A DNA stretch of 64,000 bases from Candidatus Bathyarchaeota archaeon (GCA_026014545.1 JAOZIH010000005.1:1-64000), one strand, 5' to 3'. Shown: positions 39,507 through 48,302, numbered from the stretch's first letter. Numbers and translations are program-made. Notes: a model not told the origin generated them from the sequence alone.

Positions 39507-40918
39507 GGGTTTTCTGCTTCCTTCGACAGCATACAGCCTGGGTCTGAGGCTAAAAAGTCGCCGTCGTGGTATGCGCTTGCTCTGGCTCTGCATCCGCCGC
39601 AGATGTACTTGTAGTGGCATCGGCTGCAGGCTCCTTTCAAGTTGGCTCTGTCGCGCAGCGCGTTGAATAGCTGGGAGCGTAGCCATATGTCGCTGAACCT
39701 TTCTTTTTTTAGGTTTCCAACATGTATGGGTAAGAAGACGCATGGGTGCACGTCGCCTTGCGGCGACAGCGAGCAGTAGAGTCTTCCAGCGCCGCATCCG
39801 CCTATGAAATCCGCTAGCGGCACGGCTTTCTTGCTGACTTTTACGGTTTGCATGTGCGCCATGGACATGGCGAGTTCTTTGCCGTTGCCTTGGCATTGGA
39901 GTGCTACGCGTGCAAGCTGCGGCGCAGTGGTGAGTATGGTGACTTTGAAGCCCTTTGACATTCGCTCGAGCAGGTGCAGCATGAGTTTTTCTCTTTCCTC
40001 TGGCGATATGTCTTGGTTGTAAAGTTTTTTTCCGCGGCCTGTTGGGACGAAGTTGAAGTAGGTGAATCGTGCTACGCCGATTTTCTTGGCTAAATCAAGG
40101 ATTGCAGGCATCTCCTCAATGTTGTTCTTCGTGGCAGTGGTGGCGATGCATGCGCAGAGGTTGGCTTCCACGCAGTTCCTTAAGCCCGCCAGTGCCCTCT
40201 CAAATGCGCCTGGGGTTCCCCTGAATGAGTCGTGAGTTTCTGCGGTGGCGCCGTCAATGCTTACTTCCACGTAGTTAATCTTTGCCTGCTTAAGCTTCTG
40301 CACGTTCTCTTTCGTCAAAAGAGTGCCGTTGGTGGCCACGGAAACGTAAAGCCCACGTTTGGCGGCGTAGCCTGCCACTTCGAAGAAGTCTTTTCTGCTG
40401 AGCGGTTCTCCGCCCGAGAAGGCAAGCGCGGTTACGCCGGCATCCGCAAGCTGATCCACGACGGCGAGGGCTTCCTCGGTGGTGAGTTCTGGCTGGGCGG
40501 CTGTGCCAGCGTCGGAGTAGCAATGTTTGCAGTGTAAGTTGCATTTGTGCGTGAAGTCCCACACGACCAGAAATGGCGCGTAAATGCAGAGCGGCTTGCG
40601 TATTCCGTAGTGTATGAAGGATTTTACAAGGGTAATTATGGCTCTTCTCGCGTAGGGGTCTGCCAAAAGCTTTTCCACCTTCTGCCGCTTTATGTTGAGG
40701 CTTCGTCTGAGGAATTCTATCCAGAACCTTATGATGCGCGAGTACAAGCCGTTGCATTTGCACTTTGACGCTTTGTTGCCCACATAATCGTCCAGCGCGG
40801 CTTCAAGGATTGTTCTGCCGCATAAGCCGCATTTTTTCAGCGAAAGCTGTAGCATCTTCTTTGTGGTGGGCAAGCCAATTATGGCGTTCCAGAAGCTGTC
40901 GTGGCTCAGCAGACTCAT
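39503..40918 (-). CDS. Radical SAM/SPASM-domain protein
   Basis: An N-terminal extension of about 110 residues carries CGLCG and CKC, possibly a metal site. The radical SAM core begins at WDFTHKCNLHCKHCY (CxxxCxxC). It continues with AFSGGEPLSRKDFF and VSIDGATAETHDSFRG. The C-terminal SPASM region has CGAGRLYCSLSPQGDVHPC and CSRCHYKYICGGCRARA for auxiliary clusters. Proteins of this build modify peptides or proteins, or make tetraether and cofactor bonds; the target is not known. It is the first gene of a two-gene operon with DUF362. The gap behind it to 41200 holds only the trmY promoter. Confidence 0.88.
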   Translation of the reverse strand: MSLLSHDSFWNAIIGLPTTKKMLQLSLKKCGLCGRTILEAALDDYVGNKASKCKCNGLYSRIIRFWIEFLRRSLNIKRQKVEKLLADPYARRAIITLVKSFIHYGIRKPLCIYAPFLVVWDFTHKCNLHCKHCYSDAGTAAQPELTTEEALAVVDQLADAGVTALAFSGGEPLSRKDFFEVAGYAAKRGLYVSVATNGTLLTKENVQKLKQAKINYVEVSIDGATAETHDSFRGTPGAFERALAGLRNCVEANLCACIATTATKNNIEEMPAILDLAKKIGVARFTYFNFVPTGRGKKLYNQDISPEEREKLMLHLLERMSKGFKVTILTTAPQLARVALQCQGNGKELAMSMAHMQTVKVSKKAVPLADFIGGCGAGRLYCSLSPQGDVHPCVFLPIHVGNLKKERFSDIWLRSQLFNALRDRANLKGACSRCHYKYICGGCRARASAYHDGDFLASDPGCMLSKEAENP

Positions 40919-41164
40919 TAGCGTTTCCCTTTCTTGGCGCGTGCAACTTATGCTAATAGAATTGGAGTATGGATAATGTTAAAGATTTCTACAAGCAGCT
41001 CTGATTTTACTTTGTGAGGAGAGAAGGGCAACTATTGCCCTGAAGAGCTAAAACGAATCTTTCCGAATGGATGGAGAAACGTAAAAGATAACCAGAAGCG
41101 TTCTCCATAACCAGTTTATTTGCTATCAACGCTATTTTTCGTAGTTTCTATTTTGAGAATAGTG

Positions 41165-41174
41165 ACTTTTTAAA
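41165..41174 (+). promoter_or_regulatory. TATA box of trmY
   Basis: CTTTTTAAAA lies about 30 bases before the GTG at 41201, so the mRNA probably starts at the initiation codon. The rest of 40919-41200 shows no gene or structured element that I can recognise. Confidence 0.5.
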
Positions 41175-41200
41175 AGCCACAGCGGCAATAACAATAGCTT

Positions 41201-41776
41201 GTGATACTCTTGCCGCGCGAGTTTATCCTGTTTTCTCGTTTAGGAAGAACTGACGCTGCCTTCAGCAGCCTACACGATGCTGGACGCTTAGACATCGTAC
41301 ATGAATGCATAGTCGCCAGCCTCTTCCTCTCGCATGGCATACGCCGAAACGTAACTTTCCACGCTATCCTCAACGGGCCGCCAGCCCCTCCGCTGCACAT
41401 CGAAATCGACGGAGCAAGGCTTTATGATGTGCGCACGGACGTGGACACTTGGCAGCGCATCCTCAAAAAGGTGCTTTCCGGAAAAGCGCATCCAGGCATA
41501 TCCACGAGTAAGACAAGCTTCGAAGCGCTGTTGAAGGCTAAGGCGGAAACCGCGCATGTTTATGTGCTCGAAGAGGGCGGAAGAGACATCGCTGAAACAG
41601 AGCTTCTCGAGAACGCTGTGTTCGTGCTCGGCGACCATGTGGGCTTACCCAAAAAAGCAGAGGCGTACGCGCTCCGCTACGGCGAAAAAATCAGCTTAGG
41701 CAAACAGCCCTACCTCGCAGCGTCATGCATAACCATACTGAACTATATCTTAGATAAAGCCGGCTCAAGACATTGA
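41201..41776 (+). CDS. trmY: tRNA (pseudouridine-54 N1) methyltransferase TrmY
   Basis: TrmY (SPOUT family) methylates pseudouridine 54 in the T-loop of archaeal tRNAs to m1-psi. Family marks are REFILFSRLGRTDAAFSSLHDAGR at the N-terminus, CIVASLFLSHGIRRNVTFH, and the SAM-binding knot FVLGDHVGLPKKAEAYALRY (about residues 144-163). The length is usual. GTG at 41201 is the start, apparently leaderless. The last 12 bases overlap the 3' end of the opposing thiL. Confidence 0.92.
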   Translation: MILLPREFILFSRLGRTDAAFSSLHDAGRLDIVHECIVASLFLSHGIRRNVTFHAILNGPPAPPLHIEIDGARLYDVRTDVDTWQRILKKVLSGKAHPGISTSKTSFEALLKAKAETAHVYVLEEGGRDIAETELLENAVFVLGDHVGLPKKAEAYALRYGEKISLGKQPYLAASCITILNYILDKAGSRH

Positions 41777-42850
41777 AGTGCTCTTGCTTTTGAAGTGCTC
41801 CCAACCGCGCGGCTCAATCACGCCCTTTTTGCCGTCAACATTTAGCAGCACTTGTCGGTCCCGCGTAGCCTTGCCAATAGGCAACAAGCAGCCGCCCATT
41901 GCTTCCACAACTGTTTTCGCTTCCACCCACCGCTTGGGCTTAACAGTTACTACAAGCTCGTATTCTTCTCCGCCATAAAGCGCAAGCTCCAATGGATCAA
42001 GCCCATTAAACTCCGCGAATCTGCGCACTTCCTCAGCAACAGGCACACTTTCAATCACAAAGCCCACGCCGCTCATCCGCGCAAGCTCATGTAAGCTCCA
42101 AGCCAAGCCATCACTTGAATCGATTGATGCGGAAACGGCGCCTGATTTGCCAAGCGCCAAGCCTTCTCGAAGCCGCGCTTGCGGCATGCAAACTGCATTC
42201 AGAAGCACCTCACGCAGCTCTTTCGAAACCATAAAGCCGTCCATTAGCAGTCGCAAGCCTGCAGCTGTTTTGCCGAAGAAGCCGGTAACCGCCACGATGT
42301 CTCCAACTTGGGCGCCGCCGCGCAGCATAAGCGTTTTGCAGTCAGCAATTCCGAAAAGCGAAATTGAAATAACCAAGTCGGGCGCTTCGTTCGTGTCTCC
42401 GCCAACAATGTAGGCGCCGTACTCGCGTGCTCCCGCATTCAGCCCCCGCGCAATCTCATCCACGTCTTTCCGCATTATCCCTCGCGGTAGCCCAAGCGAC
42501 GTGAGCAACACTGCGGGCTGCACGCCTTTTGCTGCAAAATCGCTAACGTTCATGACCACTGCTTTACGTGCTGCTTGCCAAAAGCTCATGCCACGCGGCA
42601 TGTCGGTGCAGCCTACAAGCATGTCTGTCTTCAAAACGGCAACACGCCCTTTGTCGATGTTTATAGCAGCGACGTCGTCGCCAAAGGGCACAGGTAAATC
42701 AGTCATCATGTTTAGGCGGCTTCGTATAATCTCAATTATTTCGCGCTCACCCAAAAATTCGCCTGCGTCCCCTCTATCATGCTTATATTCTCTGGATTTA
42801 CTCAACCGAACAAGCCTCCACCAAAAACTCTCCCCGCTGTTCACGTACAC
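41765..42850 (-). CDS. thiL: Thiamine-monophosphate kinase
   Basis: ThiL phosphorylates thiamine monophosphate to thiamine diphosphate. The AIR-synthase-like ATP-grasp fold shows PFGDDVAAINID, VLKTDMLVG, AVVMNVSDFAAKGVQPAVLL, VGGDTNEAP and ASIDSSDGLAWSLHEL. The first 35 residues (MYVNSGESFWWRLVRL) are not conserved; the true start may be nearer LGEREIIEII, but the alternatives are not marked by a ribosome binding site. It is divergent from tRNA-Thr and overlaps trmY at its end. No other thi gene is in the window. Confidence 0.92.
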   Translation of the reverse strand: MYVNSGESFWWRLVRLSKSREYKHDRGDAGEFLGEREIIEIIRSRLNMMTDLPVPFGDDVAAINIDKGRVAVLKTDMLVGCTDMPRGMSFWQAARKAVVMNVSDFAAKGVQPAVLLTSLGLPRGIMRKDVDEIARGLNAGAREYGAYIVGGDTNEAPDLVISISLFGIADCKTLMLRGGAQVGDIVAVTGFFGKTAAGLRLLMDGFMVSKELREVLLNAVCMPQARLREGLALGKSGAVSASIDSSDGLAWSLHELARMSGVGFVIESVPVAEEVRRFAEFNGLDPLELALYGGEEYELVVTVKPKRWVEAKTVVEAMGGCLLPIGKATRDRQVLLNVDGKKGVIEPRGWEHFKSKSTSMS

Positions 42851-42955
42851 TTAAGGGTGCTAAAGCCTTTTAAAACTGACGCTTAACATGCTTTAAGCGA
42901 TTCAGCGCCGAACATTTAAAAATAGGTTTACTACAGTGAATTAGCGATTGCATGT

Positions 42956-43029
42956 GCCTCGGTAGCTCAGCCTGGTAGAGCGGCTGCCTCGTAAGCAGCA
43001 GGCCGCGGGATCAAGGCCCGCCCGAGGCT
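42956..43029 (+). tRNA. tRNA-Thr (anticodon CGT), unusual A at T-loop position 54
   Basis: The acceptor stem GCCTCGG (42956-42962) pairs with CCGAGGC (43022-43028). The anticodon stem GCTGC/GCAGC holds CTCGTAA with anticodon CGT at 42990-42992. The T-arm stem GCGGG/CCCGC encloses ATCAAGG, where the usual T54 is A. CCA is not encoded. A TTTAAAAAT box lies about 40 bases upstream. The spacer that follows, to 43225, shows no gene. Confidence 0.93.
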
Positions 43030-43225
43030 CCTCAAGTTCAGAATAAGGGCCCTTCCTTCTTTTAAATGTTTCACACTTTCAAGTTTACTCAAATATTGCG
43101 ACATAATATTTCTCCCTCGCCTACACCAATGCCAAGTTAACTTAAAAAAATATTTTGGTAAAGAACCTATAAAAGATAAATGAAAAACCAACCAAAAAAT
43201 AACAGAAAAAGTTAGGCAGCAGGCG

Positions 43226-44266
43226 TTATGCAGTTGCGATTACCATTACGGCCTGCGTTGCCGTTGAACCGTCAAGTGTGTAAGCAGTTACTGTCAGGGC
43301 GTATTTACTGCCTGCTTTGAAGCTAAACGGCGCCGAGCTGCCCTCATCAAACGGAAGCCAAAGCACAAGCTTTCTCGTCAGGGACAGACCTGGATGATCA
43401 GCGCAGAACCTTGCCTCTTCAGGCGACAACGCTAAGTTAACGCAAACTTCAATAACGCCGTATATTTGCCTGTCATCATAAGCGTCTCCTACCCGTAGTG
43501 GCAAAGTGGAAGTTTGAGGATGCTTATTTGCAGACTGTCTTCCGCTACACCGTTAACATAAATTTTTAAGTATTGACCATCATAAATGCCATCGATGTGG
43601 TATCAAATACCTGTTGACGGCACAGTTGACGGGTAAACGCAACGCCAGCTTGTTCCATCATGAAATGCAGCCTCAAAGCGCTCAAATACCGAAACCTATT
43701 AGGTAATTTTCACCTTTTCTTAAGTACTGTTGATCTCCCGTAACTGTCTAATGCTTCACCCAGCACATTACAGCAAAATTGTTGAGATTGAGGTTTGAAG
43801 CATGTTGCACCTCGACAAAATTATTTGTATCGAAGCCTAACGCTTTGCCATATTTCCCATCAATCCAGCTTCCACCATAGATGATTCCATGGTTATTGTT
43901 GCCTGAGCCGTCCAGCACCATGTTTGATATGCCCAGCGGTATGATGAGCGTATTTCCGCTTATGTGTCCAGGCTCGGCTGGCGGCAAAGCCAGCTTAAAA
44001 CACTTACCATTATCATCGTAGCCCGCCACGATTATACCCGCCAAAGGAGTGTTTCCAGCGTTCTTCACGGAAACAGTCAGGTAAGCCCTATTGCCTATGA
44101 TGGCGAGGTTAGCTGAGGCAGACTGGATGCTTACCGCGCTGCCAAGCCTCCCCGTCAGGTTCATGGTTGCCAGGTAGATGGTTGCACCTGCCGAGACAAC
44201 TATTGCGATGAGAATTAGAGTTGCAAGCAGCGAACTTAAACCCCTAATCTTCATCCACCGTATCAT
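43226..44266 (-). pseudogene. Decayed gene for an archaeal pilin-like protein fused to a LamG adhesin domain
   Basis: The intact first part (43748-44266) begins with a class III/type IV pilin signal, KIRGLSSLLATLILIAIVVS, followed by a beta-rich pilin-like domain and then the LamG opening GSGNNNHGIIYGGSWIDGKY and CWVKH before a stop. The rest of LamG continues in other frames: GENYLIGFGI then a stop, ERFEAAFHDGTSWRC with a later stop, HIDGIYDGQYLKIYVNGV, and finally RVGDAYDDRQIYGVIEVCVN and LSPEE in the open frame 43226-43504. At least two frame changes and two or more in-frame stops are needed, so the gene cannot make the full protein unless the assembly is wrong. Confidence 0.75.
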
Positions 44267-44403
44267 ACAAAAAGAAATTTAAATCTTAAAAGCGTGGTAG
44301 AATAAAACTTCGCCCAAGACGCATATGCAAGCATTACGGCCTCAGACACTCTAAAAAATAAGCACTTATTTATGGAAGCGTAATTTTTGGCGTGTTTTCG
44401 CTA

Positions 44404-44538
44404 TTACTCATAATCTTCGGCTGACGTTATTGGCTTGCTTCGCGAGGCATATTCTTTGTCGATGTCTCTGTGAGCATACGGTGCCTCAAGCACGGCTTGT
44501 TCGCAGCCATAAATCTTTCTCAATGGTTCAATTAGCAA
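44404..44538 (-). CDS. Small ORF, possibly a gene remnant (44 aa)
   Basis: A TTG at 44538, with GAGGTGG just upstream, opens a 44-codon frame reading LLIEPLRKIYGCEQAVLEAP and ending SAEDYE. It overlaps the end of the preceding small ORF by 7 bases. No family is recognised. It may be the tail of a single broken gene together with 44532-44734, or a tiny coupled gene. Confidence 0.3.
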   Translation of the reverse strand: MLIEPLRKIYGCEQAVLEAPYAHRDIDKEYASRSKPITSAEDYE

Positions 44539-44734
44539 CTTTCCACCTCACAGCTTCGTTTGAGCAGATACGAAACTGGGTCTCCCTCAACCTTCTCGAT
44601 ATGATACTCTGGCAGCGGATTCCCGCTTGTCGTCACTATAACCAAGTCCTCAGGAGACAAGCCCTGCTTTAACGCTTCTTCTTTTGCGCTGCCCCGCAAA
44701 CCTTAACCTTTCTGATTCTCTTATCCGCAGACAT
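44532..44734 (-). pseudogene. Frameshifted small gene
   Basis: ATG at 44734, with AGGTG upstream, begins SADKRIRKVKVCG and soon hits a stop. The neighbouring frame takes over at the same place as GSAKEEALKQGLSPEDLVIV and runs on through TTSGNPLPEYHIEKVEGDP to a stop at 44532. One base change in length would join them into a protein of about 66 residues. No function is known. The same 2-kb stretch holds the decayed pilin-LamG gene, so it may be a region of gene loss. Confidence 0.4.
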
Positions 44735-44944
44735 CTTTTACACCTACTAGACGCCACGTCCTATCATTAATTTTTCCTTCACAAAATATCCTTTTGTGAA
44801 ACTAAAAATTGCTTACACTAACTACAATTTGGATGAAATTCTATAGCTTTATTCAAATTTTTACTATGTTACTGAGAAATAAATAGGCACTAAGGAATAA
44901 AATTTTTAAATCAGCTAAACGAATTCAACTAAACAGGGAATAAG

Positions 44945-46411
44945 ATGCAGACAAAAAATTTTACTATTCATTTTTTATTATTAAGCTTGTTGCTTTATAA
45001 CATTTTTCAAGCGTCTGCAACTACTCCTTTTGGTATTCAAGTTGTAGACTCAGAAGGAACAGTTGGCAATTACTCCTCACTTGCACTGGATTCGAAAGGT
45101 AATCCCCATATAGTTTATAGAGACCACTCTGTTGGCAGGATAAAGTATGCTAAATGGACAGGTTCAAATTGGGAAACCACCATCATAGGCGGCGACTACA
45201 CTTGGATTAGCTTCGTTTTAGATTCAACCGATAAAGCCCACATCGTATACTGCGATTACACAAGTATAAAATACGCGAAGGAAACTGCTGGAAATTGGGA
45301 AATTACAACGGTAGATCAAGGCTATTCATATTATACTTCTCTCGCTTTGGATGCAAATAATAATCCCCACATAGCCTATAATGTTGAGGGCAGTGGTGTT
45401 AAATATGCCAGATGGGATGGATCAAAATGGATTGTAACAAATGTTACTTCTGGCGTTTCACATACTTCATTAGCTGTGGATTCAAAAGGTAATGCCCACT
45501 TACTTTACTATGATGATGGCTTAAAGTATGCCCGCTGGTCTGGCTTAAATTGGGTTGTGCAAACAGTAGACTCGAATGCTCATGTTTCCAATTTTAAGCT
45601 GGTTTTAGATTTTAATGGTCACCCTCATATTAGCTATCGTGGCTTCTTTTACCCATATGCTAAGCTTGAACTTAGATATGCCCGATGGACCGGGTTGAAT
45701 TGGAGTATTCAAGTTGTGGATTCGACAGGTTACGATTTTTTCCAGCGTGGCGATAATTCTTTAGCGTTAGATTGGATGGGTAATCCTCACATATGCTACT
45801 TGGACTCTGGAGAAGGTGATTTGAAGTATGCTAAGTTGACTGGTTTAAGCTGGAATATACAAGTTCTTGACTCACAAGGATTTGTCGGCGAATCTAATTC
45901 TATCGCTATTGATTCTAGTGGCAGAGCGCATATAAGCTATTTTGACAACACAAATGGGGACTTGAAGTATGTTTGTCTTGTTGCTTCCCAGTTTCCTTCG
46001 CTTCCAAACATTGCAGTAGATGATTTGAACGTTGGAGAAAGCTCATATAAAATTATAGTTTCCAGTAATTCCACCATTCAAGATTTAGTAGTTGACCAAA
46101 ACTCCAAGAAGTTAAGTTTTTATGCCACAGGTCCCGATGGTTCGCAGGGCCTTTGCAATTTAACGGTTCCTACAGCATTGATTCAATCTTTATGGCAGGG
46201 AAATTATACTGTTTTGGTCGATGGAAAGCCGCCGACATCAATTAGCAGTTTCTCAAACCAAGTTTACACCTATATATATGTTACATACTCCCATTCTACC
46301 CGTAAAGTTGAAGTTGTTCCTGAATTCTCACCTCCAAGCATGTTAATAATTCTCGTTATCCTTTCGCTTATAGCTCTTATTTTTAAAAAAAGACCAGGAG
46401 GCAAAATATAA
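44945..46411 (+). CDS. Exported beta-propeller-like protein with PEF-type C-terminal signal
   Basis: After a signal segment (residues about 5-26) the protein has about seven repeats of some 45-50 residues with the cores SLALDSKGNPHIVYRD and LKYAKWTGSNW, as in six- or seven-bladed propellers of archaeal surface proteins. A small beta-sandwich (about 350-445) follows. The tail reads VVPEFSPPSMLIILVILSLI, then ALIFKKRPG, an archaeosortase-type PEF-like sorting signal. It is probably covalently or membrane-attached on the outer face. The next gene lies 3 bases after its stop, so the two form one operon. Confidence 0.8.
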   Translation: MQTKNFTIHFLLLSLLLYNIFQASATTPFGIQVVDSEGTVGNYSSLALDSKGNPHIVYRDHSVGRIKYAKWTGSNWETTIIGGDYTWISFVLDSTDKAHIVYCDYTSIKYAKETAGNWEITTVDQGYSYYTSLALDANNNPHIAYNVEGSGVKYARWDGSKWIVTNVTSGVSHTSLAVDSKGNAHLLYYDDGLKYARWSGLNWVVQTVDSNAHVSNFKLVLDFNGHPHISYRGFFYPYAKLELRYARWTGLNWSIQVVDSTGYDFFQRGDNSLALDWMGNPHICYLDSGEGDLKYAKLTGLSWNIQVLDSQGFVGESNSIAIDSSGRAHISYFDNTNGDLKYVCLVASQFPSLPNIAVDDLNVGESSYKIIVSSNSTIQDLVVDQNSKKLSFYATGPDGSQGLCNLTVPTALIQSLWQGNYTVLVDGKPPTSISSFSNQVYTYIYVTYSHSTRKVEVVPEFSPPSMLIILVILSLIALIFKKRPGGKI

Positions 46412-46414
46412 AAT

Positions 46415-47323
46415 ATGGGCATAAGCAATAAGCGGGTTACCAGTTTATTCTTTATCGTCTTATTTTTCGTCTCGTTGAGGCTATATTGTGCGCCGGCCTA
46501 TTCCCTAAGTAATGATTCTATAAACTTCTACAATTTTGACTGGGTTTTTAAAGAAGCGAATGTTACGAGAGTAGAGGTAGATATTTGTTGGCTTGTAAGT
46601 GGCGGTAATACCTTTGTGTTTTTGGATGGAACATTAGCTAATGGGTTATATGTGACCATTGGCTTGAGGGAGGTGTCTGGATTGAGATTGGCGTCGATGT
46701 CTGTTTTTAGACCTAATGTGACTGCTTCTCCTGGCGAGGGCTTTACTGTGCAGAATGGTTTTGAAGATGACACATACAGTATTGGTTTTTATAATTTCAG
46801 TTTAGGAGAAAAGTACAGGCTAATTCTTTATGCAGATGGCGTGAGCGTTAGTGGTTACGTGTTTAGGCATTCAACTGAAGATTTAACGAAGGTCTGCACT
46901 TTTTACACTGGAGCTAACTCGGTCTTTAGAGGTGACAGCTGGAATAGCGTTTCACTGGAGCATTTTGGCATGGAAGATCCAAGCGCCAATAAATCGGTTA
47001 TCTCTATTAGTTCGCCTTTACGAGTCGACGTTTTAGGGAATAAAATTGGTGCAACAGGTGGATACGTTAATTATCAGGTTTTTTATGCGAAAAGCGATGT
47101 TGACAGTGATGCTAATGGCAATATCATCATTTCTCATGGTGGCGACACTATTAACGATGGAACTCCCATTGATAATGGCTATATTAGTTGGGCAGCTTCT
47201 ATGCCGCCTGAGCCAATTTTAATTTCAGAGTTTCCGTCTGTTTTAGTGTTGCTTTTCTCTTTCATTTTAGCCTCTACGTTGGTTATTTTGCTTATAAAAA
47301 AGAAGAAATATATGTTGTATTAG
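46415..47323 (+). CDS. Exported protein of unknown function with PEF-like C-terminal signal
   Basis: The signal segment covers residues about 8-32. The mature part is beta-rich and has no recognised domain, although GEKYRLILYADGVSVSGYVF looks like a lectin or jelly-roll edge. The tail is EFPSVLVLLFSFILASTLVI, then LLIKKKK. The ATG at 46415 has GGAGG about 12 bases upstream, inside the previous gene. Its close spacing and shared tail type suggest that it works with the propeller protein. Confidence 0.7.
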   Translation: MGISNKRVTSLFFIVLFFVSLRLYCAPAYSLSNDSINFYNFDWVFKEANVTRVEVDICWLVSGGNTFVFLDGTLANGLYVTIGLREVSGLRLASMSVFRPNVTASPGEGFTVQNGFEDDTYSIGFYNFSLGEKYRLILYADGVSVSGYVFRHSTEDLTKVCTFYTGANSVFRGDSWNSVSLEHFGMEDPSANKSVISISSPLRVDVLGNKIGATGGYVNYQVFYAKSDVDSDANGNIIISHGGDTINDGTPIDNGYISWAASMPPEPILISEFPSVLVLLFSFILASTLVILLIKKKKYMLY

Positions 47324-47591
47324 GTAATTTTATGCACTGTTGAGTTTAACGATGTTTGTGAATTCTTTAATGTAAATTGCATTTTTGAATTTTTGTAGTG
47401 CTATTTGATTAAATCCGCAACAACTTGGAAATTTCAGATTTATTCAGCAAAAGCTTTAAGCATATTTTTCTGAGACTTACAAACTTTAGATATATAACTG
47501 GTTTATAGATGCATGTTAGTGCAAATGGGTTTTGCATATCGGTTTGATGCGGGTGAGGTAAAAAAGGGAGTTCGCGTTCAAAAACACTGAT

Positions 47592-47616
47592 GAGCACCTG
47601 ATGTGCTCTCTTTTTT
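47592..47616 (+). terminator. Hairpin followed by a T-run
   Basis: GAGCAC and GTGCTC flank a five-base loop and are followed by TTTTTT at 47611-47616. It is about 270 bases past the last upstream gene, so it may end an untranslated or small RNA rather than the mRNA itself. The rest of the 47324-47715 gap is A/T-rich, with a TATA-like TTTATAAAAT near 47657 that suits the next gene; I see no coding frame in it. Confidence 0.4.
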
Positions 47617-47715
47617 GGTGTTGTGTATTTGTGTTGTTCTTGTGCTCAGAAATATTTATAAAATATTAATAATGCAGATACAAAACAAATGAGACGTGCA
47701 AAAGGAAGATGCACC

Positions 47716-48051
47716 ATGCCATTGTTCCATTTTCACCATCACGAAGATAAACTCAAATGCCCCTACAAAGGCTGCGAAAAAACCTTTGAGAAGCCCACAA
47801 TTATAACAGACTCATCTACCTTCCCACGGCAGTCCTACTACGCGTGTCCACACTGCATGTCCAAACTCGAAATAACAGTAGAAAACATGAAAATCGTAGA
47901 CGTAAAACCAGCTGATTACCCCAAAGTATTCGAGTCACCCGCAAAATGCGCCCACTTCTCCAGCCTCCTAAACGCGCAACTACACGACGGCCTGCTCCCC
48001 GATGAATGCCTGCTCTGCCCAAAAGTGCTTCAATGCCGCGCCCGCAAATAG
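47716..48051 (+). CDS. Small cysteine-rich, probably zinc-binding protein
   Basis: HFHHHEDKLKCPYKGCEKTF is followed by YYACPHCMSKLEI (residues about 45-57), a zinc-ribbon-like pair. A second set, KCAH, then ECLLCPKVLQC near the C-terminus, could hold another metal or a cluster. Archaeal proteins of this look are uncharacterised. The ATG at 47716 was chosen because GGAAG lies seven bases upstream; the longer frame from 47689 adds nine weak residues. Confidence 0.7.
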   Translation: MPLFHFHHHEDKLKCPYKGCEKTFEKPTIITDSSTFPRQSYYACPHCMSKLEITVENMKIVDVKPADYPKVFESPAKCAHFSSLLNAQLHDGLLPDECLLCPKVLQCRARK

Positions 48052-48227
48052 ACCAACAGCTTTTTCTCCCGCTCAAAACCTCCAATTAACAACATCCTTT
48101 TCAGAATACTGCAGCAACAAAGCGTCTATGCGTCGTCTGATGCAAAACTGTTAAATGGCAAAAGCAAATTATTGAAAACAAAACTCTTAAAACCAAGTAA
48201 TAACTGAAAATTGACGGCGCTTGCGTA

Positions 48228-48302
48228 GGGGCTGTCGGCTAGTTTGGTCTAGGCTTGTAGACTTGGGCTCTATAGACCCCGGTTCAAATCCGGGCAGCCC
48301 CA
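48228..48302 (+). tRNA. tRNA-Pro (anticodon TGG)
   Basis: The acceptor stem GGGGCTG (48228-48234) pairs with CAGCCCC (48295-48301), discriminator A. The anticodon stem GTAGA/TCTAT (one G-T pair) holds CTTGGGC, anticodon TGG at 48264-48266. The T-loop is TTCAAAT. CCA is not encoded and there is no intron. A CTTAAAACC box about 40 bases upstream is a likely promoter. Confidence 0.95.

Noticed and set aside
39507-39896. The 130-codon upstream extension of the DUF362 frame
   Set aside because: It is Arg-rich nonsense lying out of frame over the radical SAM C-terminus. The ATGA overlap at 39503-39506 gives a natural start.
47409-47597. A 62-codon minus-strand frame in the 47.3-47.7 kb gap
   Set aside because: It has no ribosome binding site and an A/T-driven composition, and it overlaps the hairpin; not supported as a gene.
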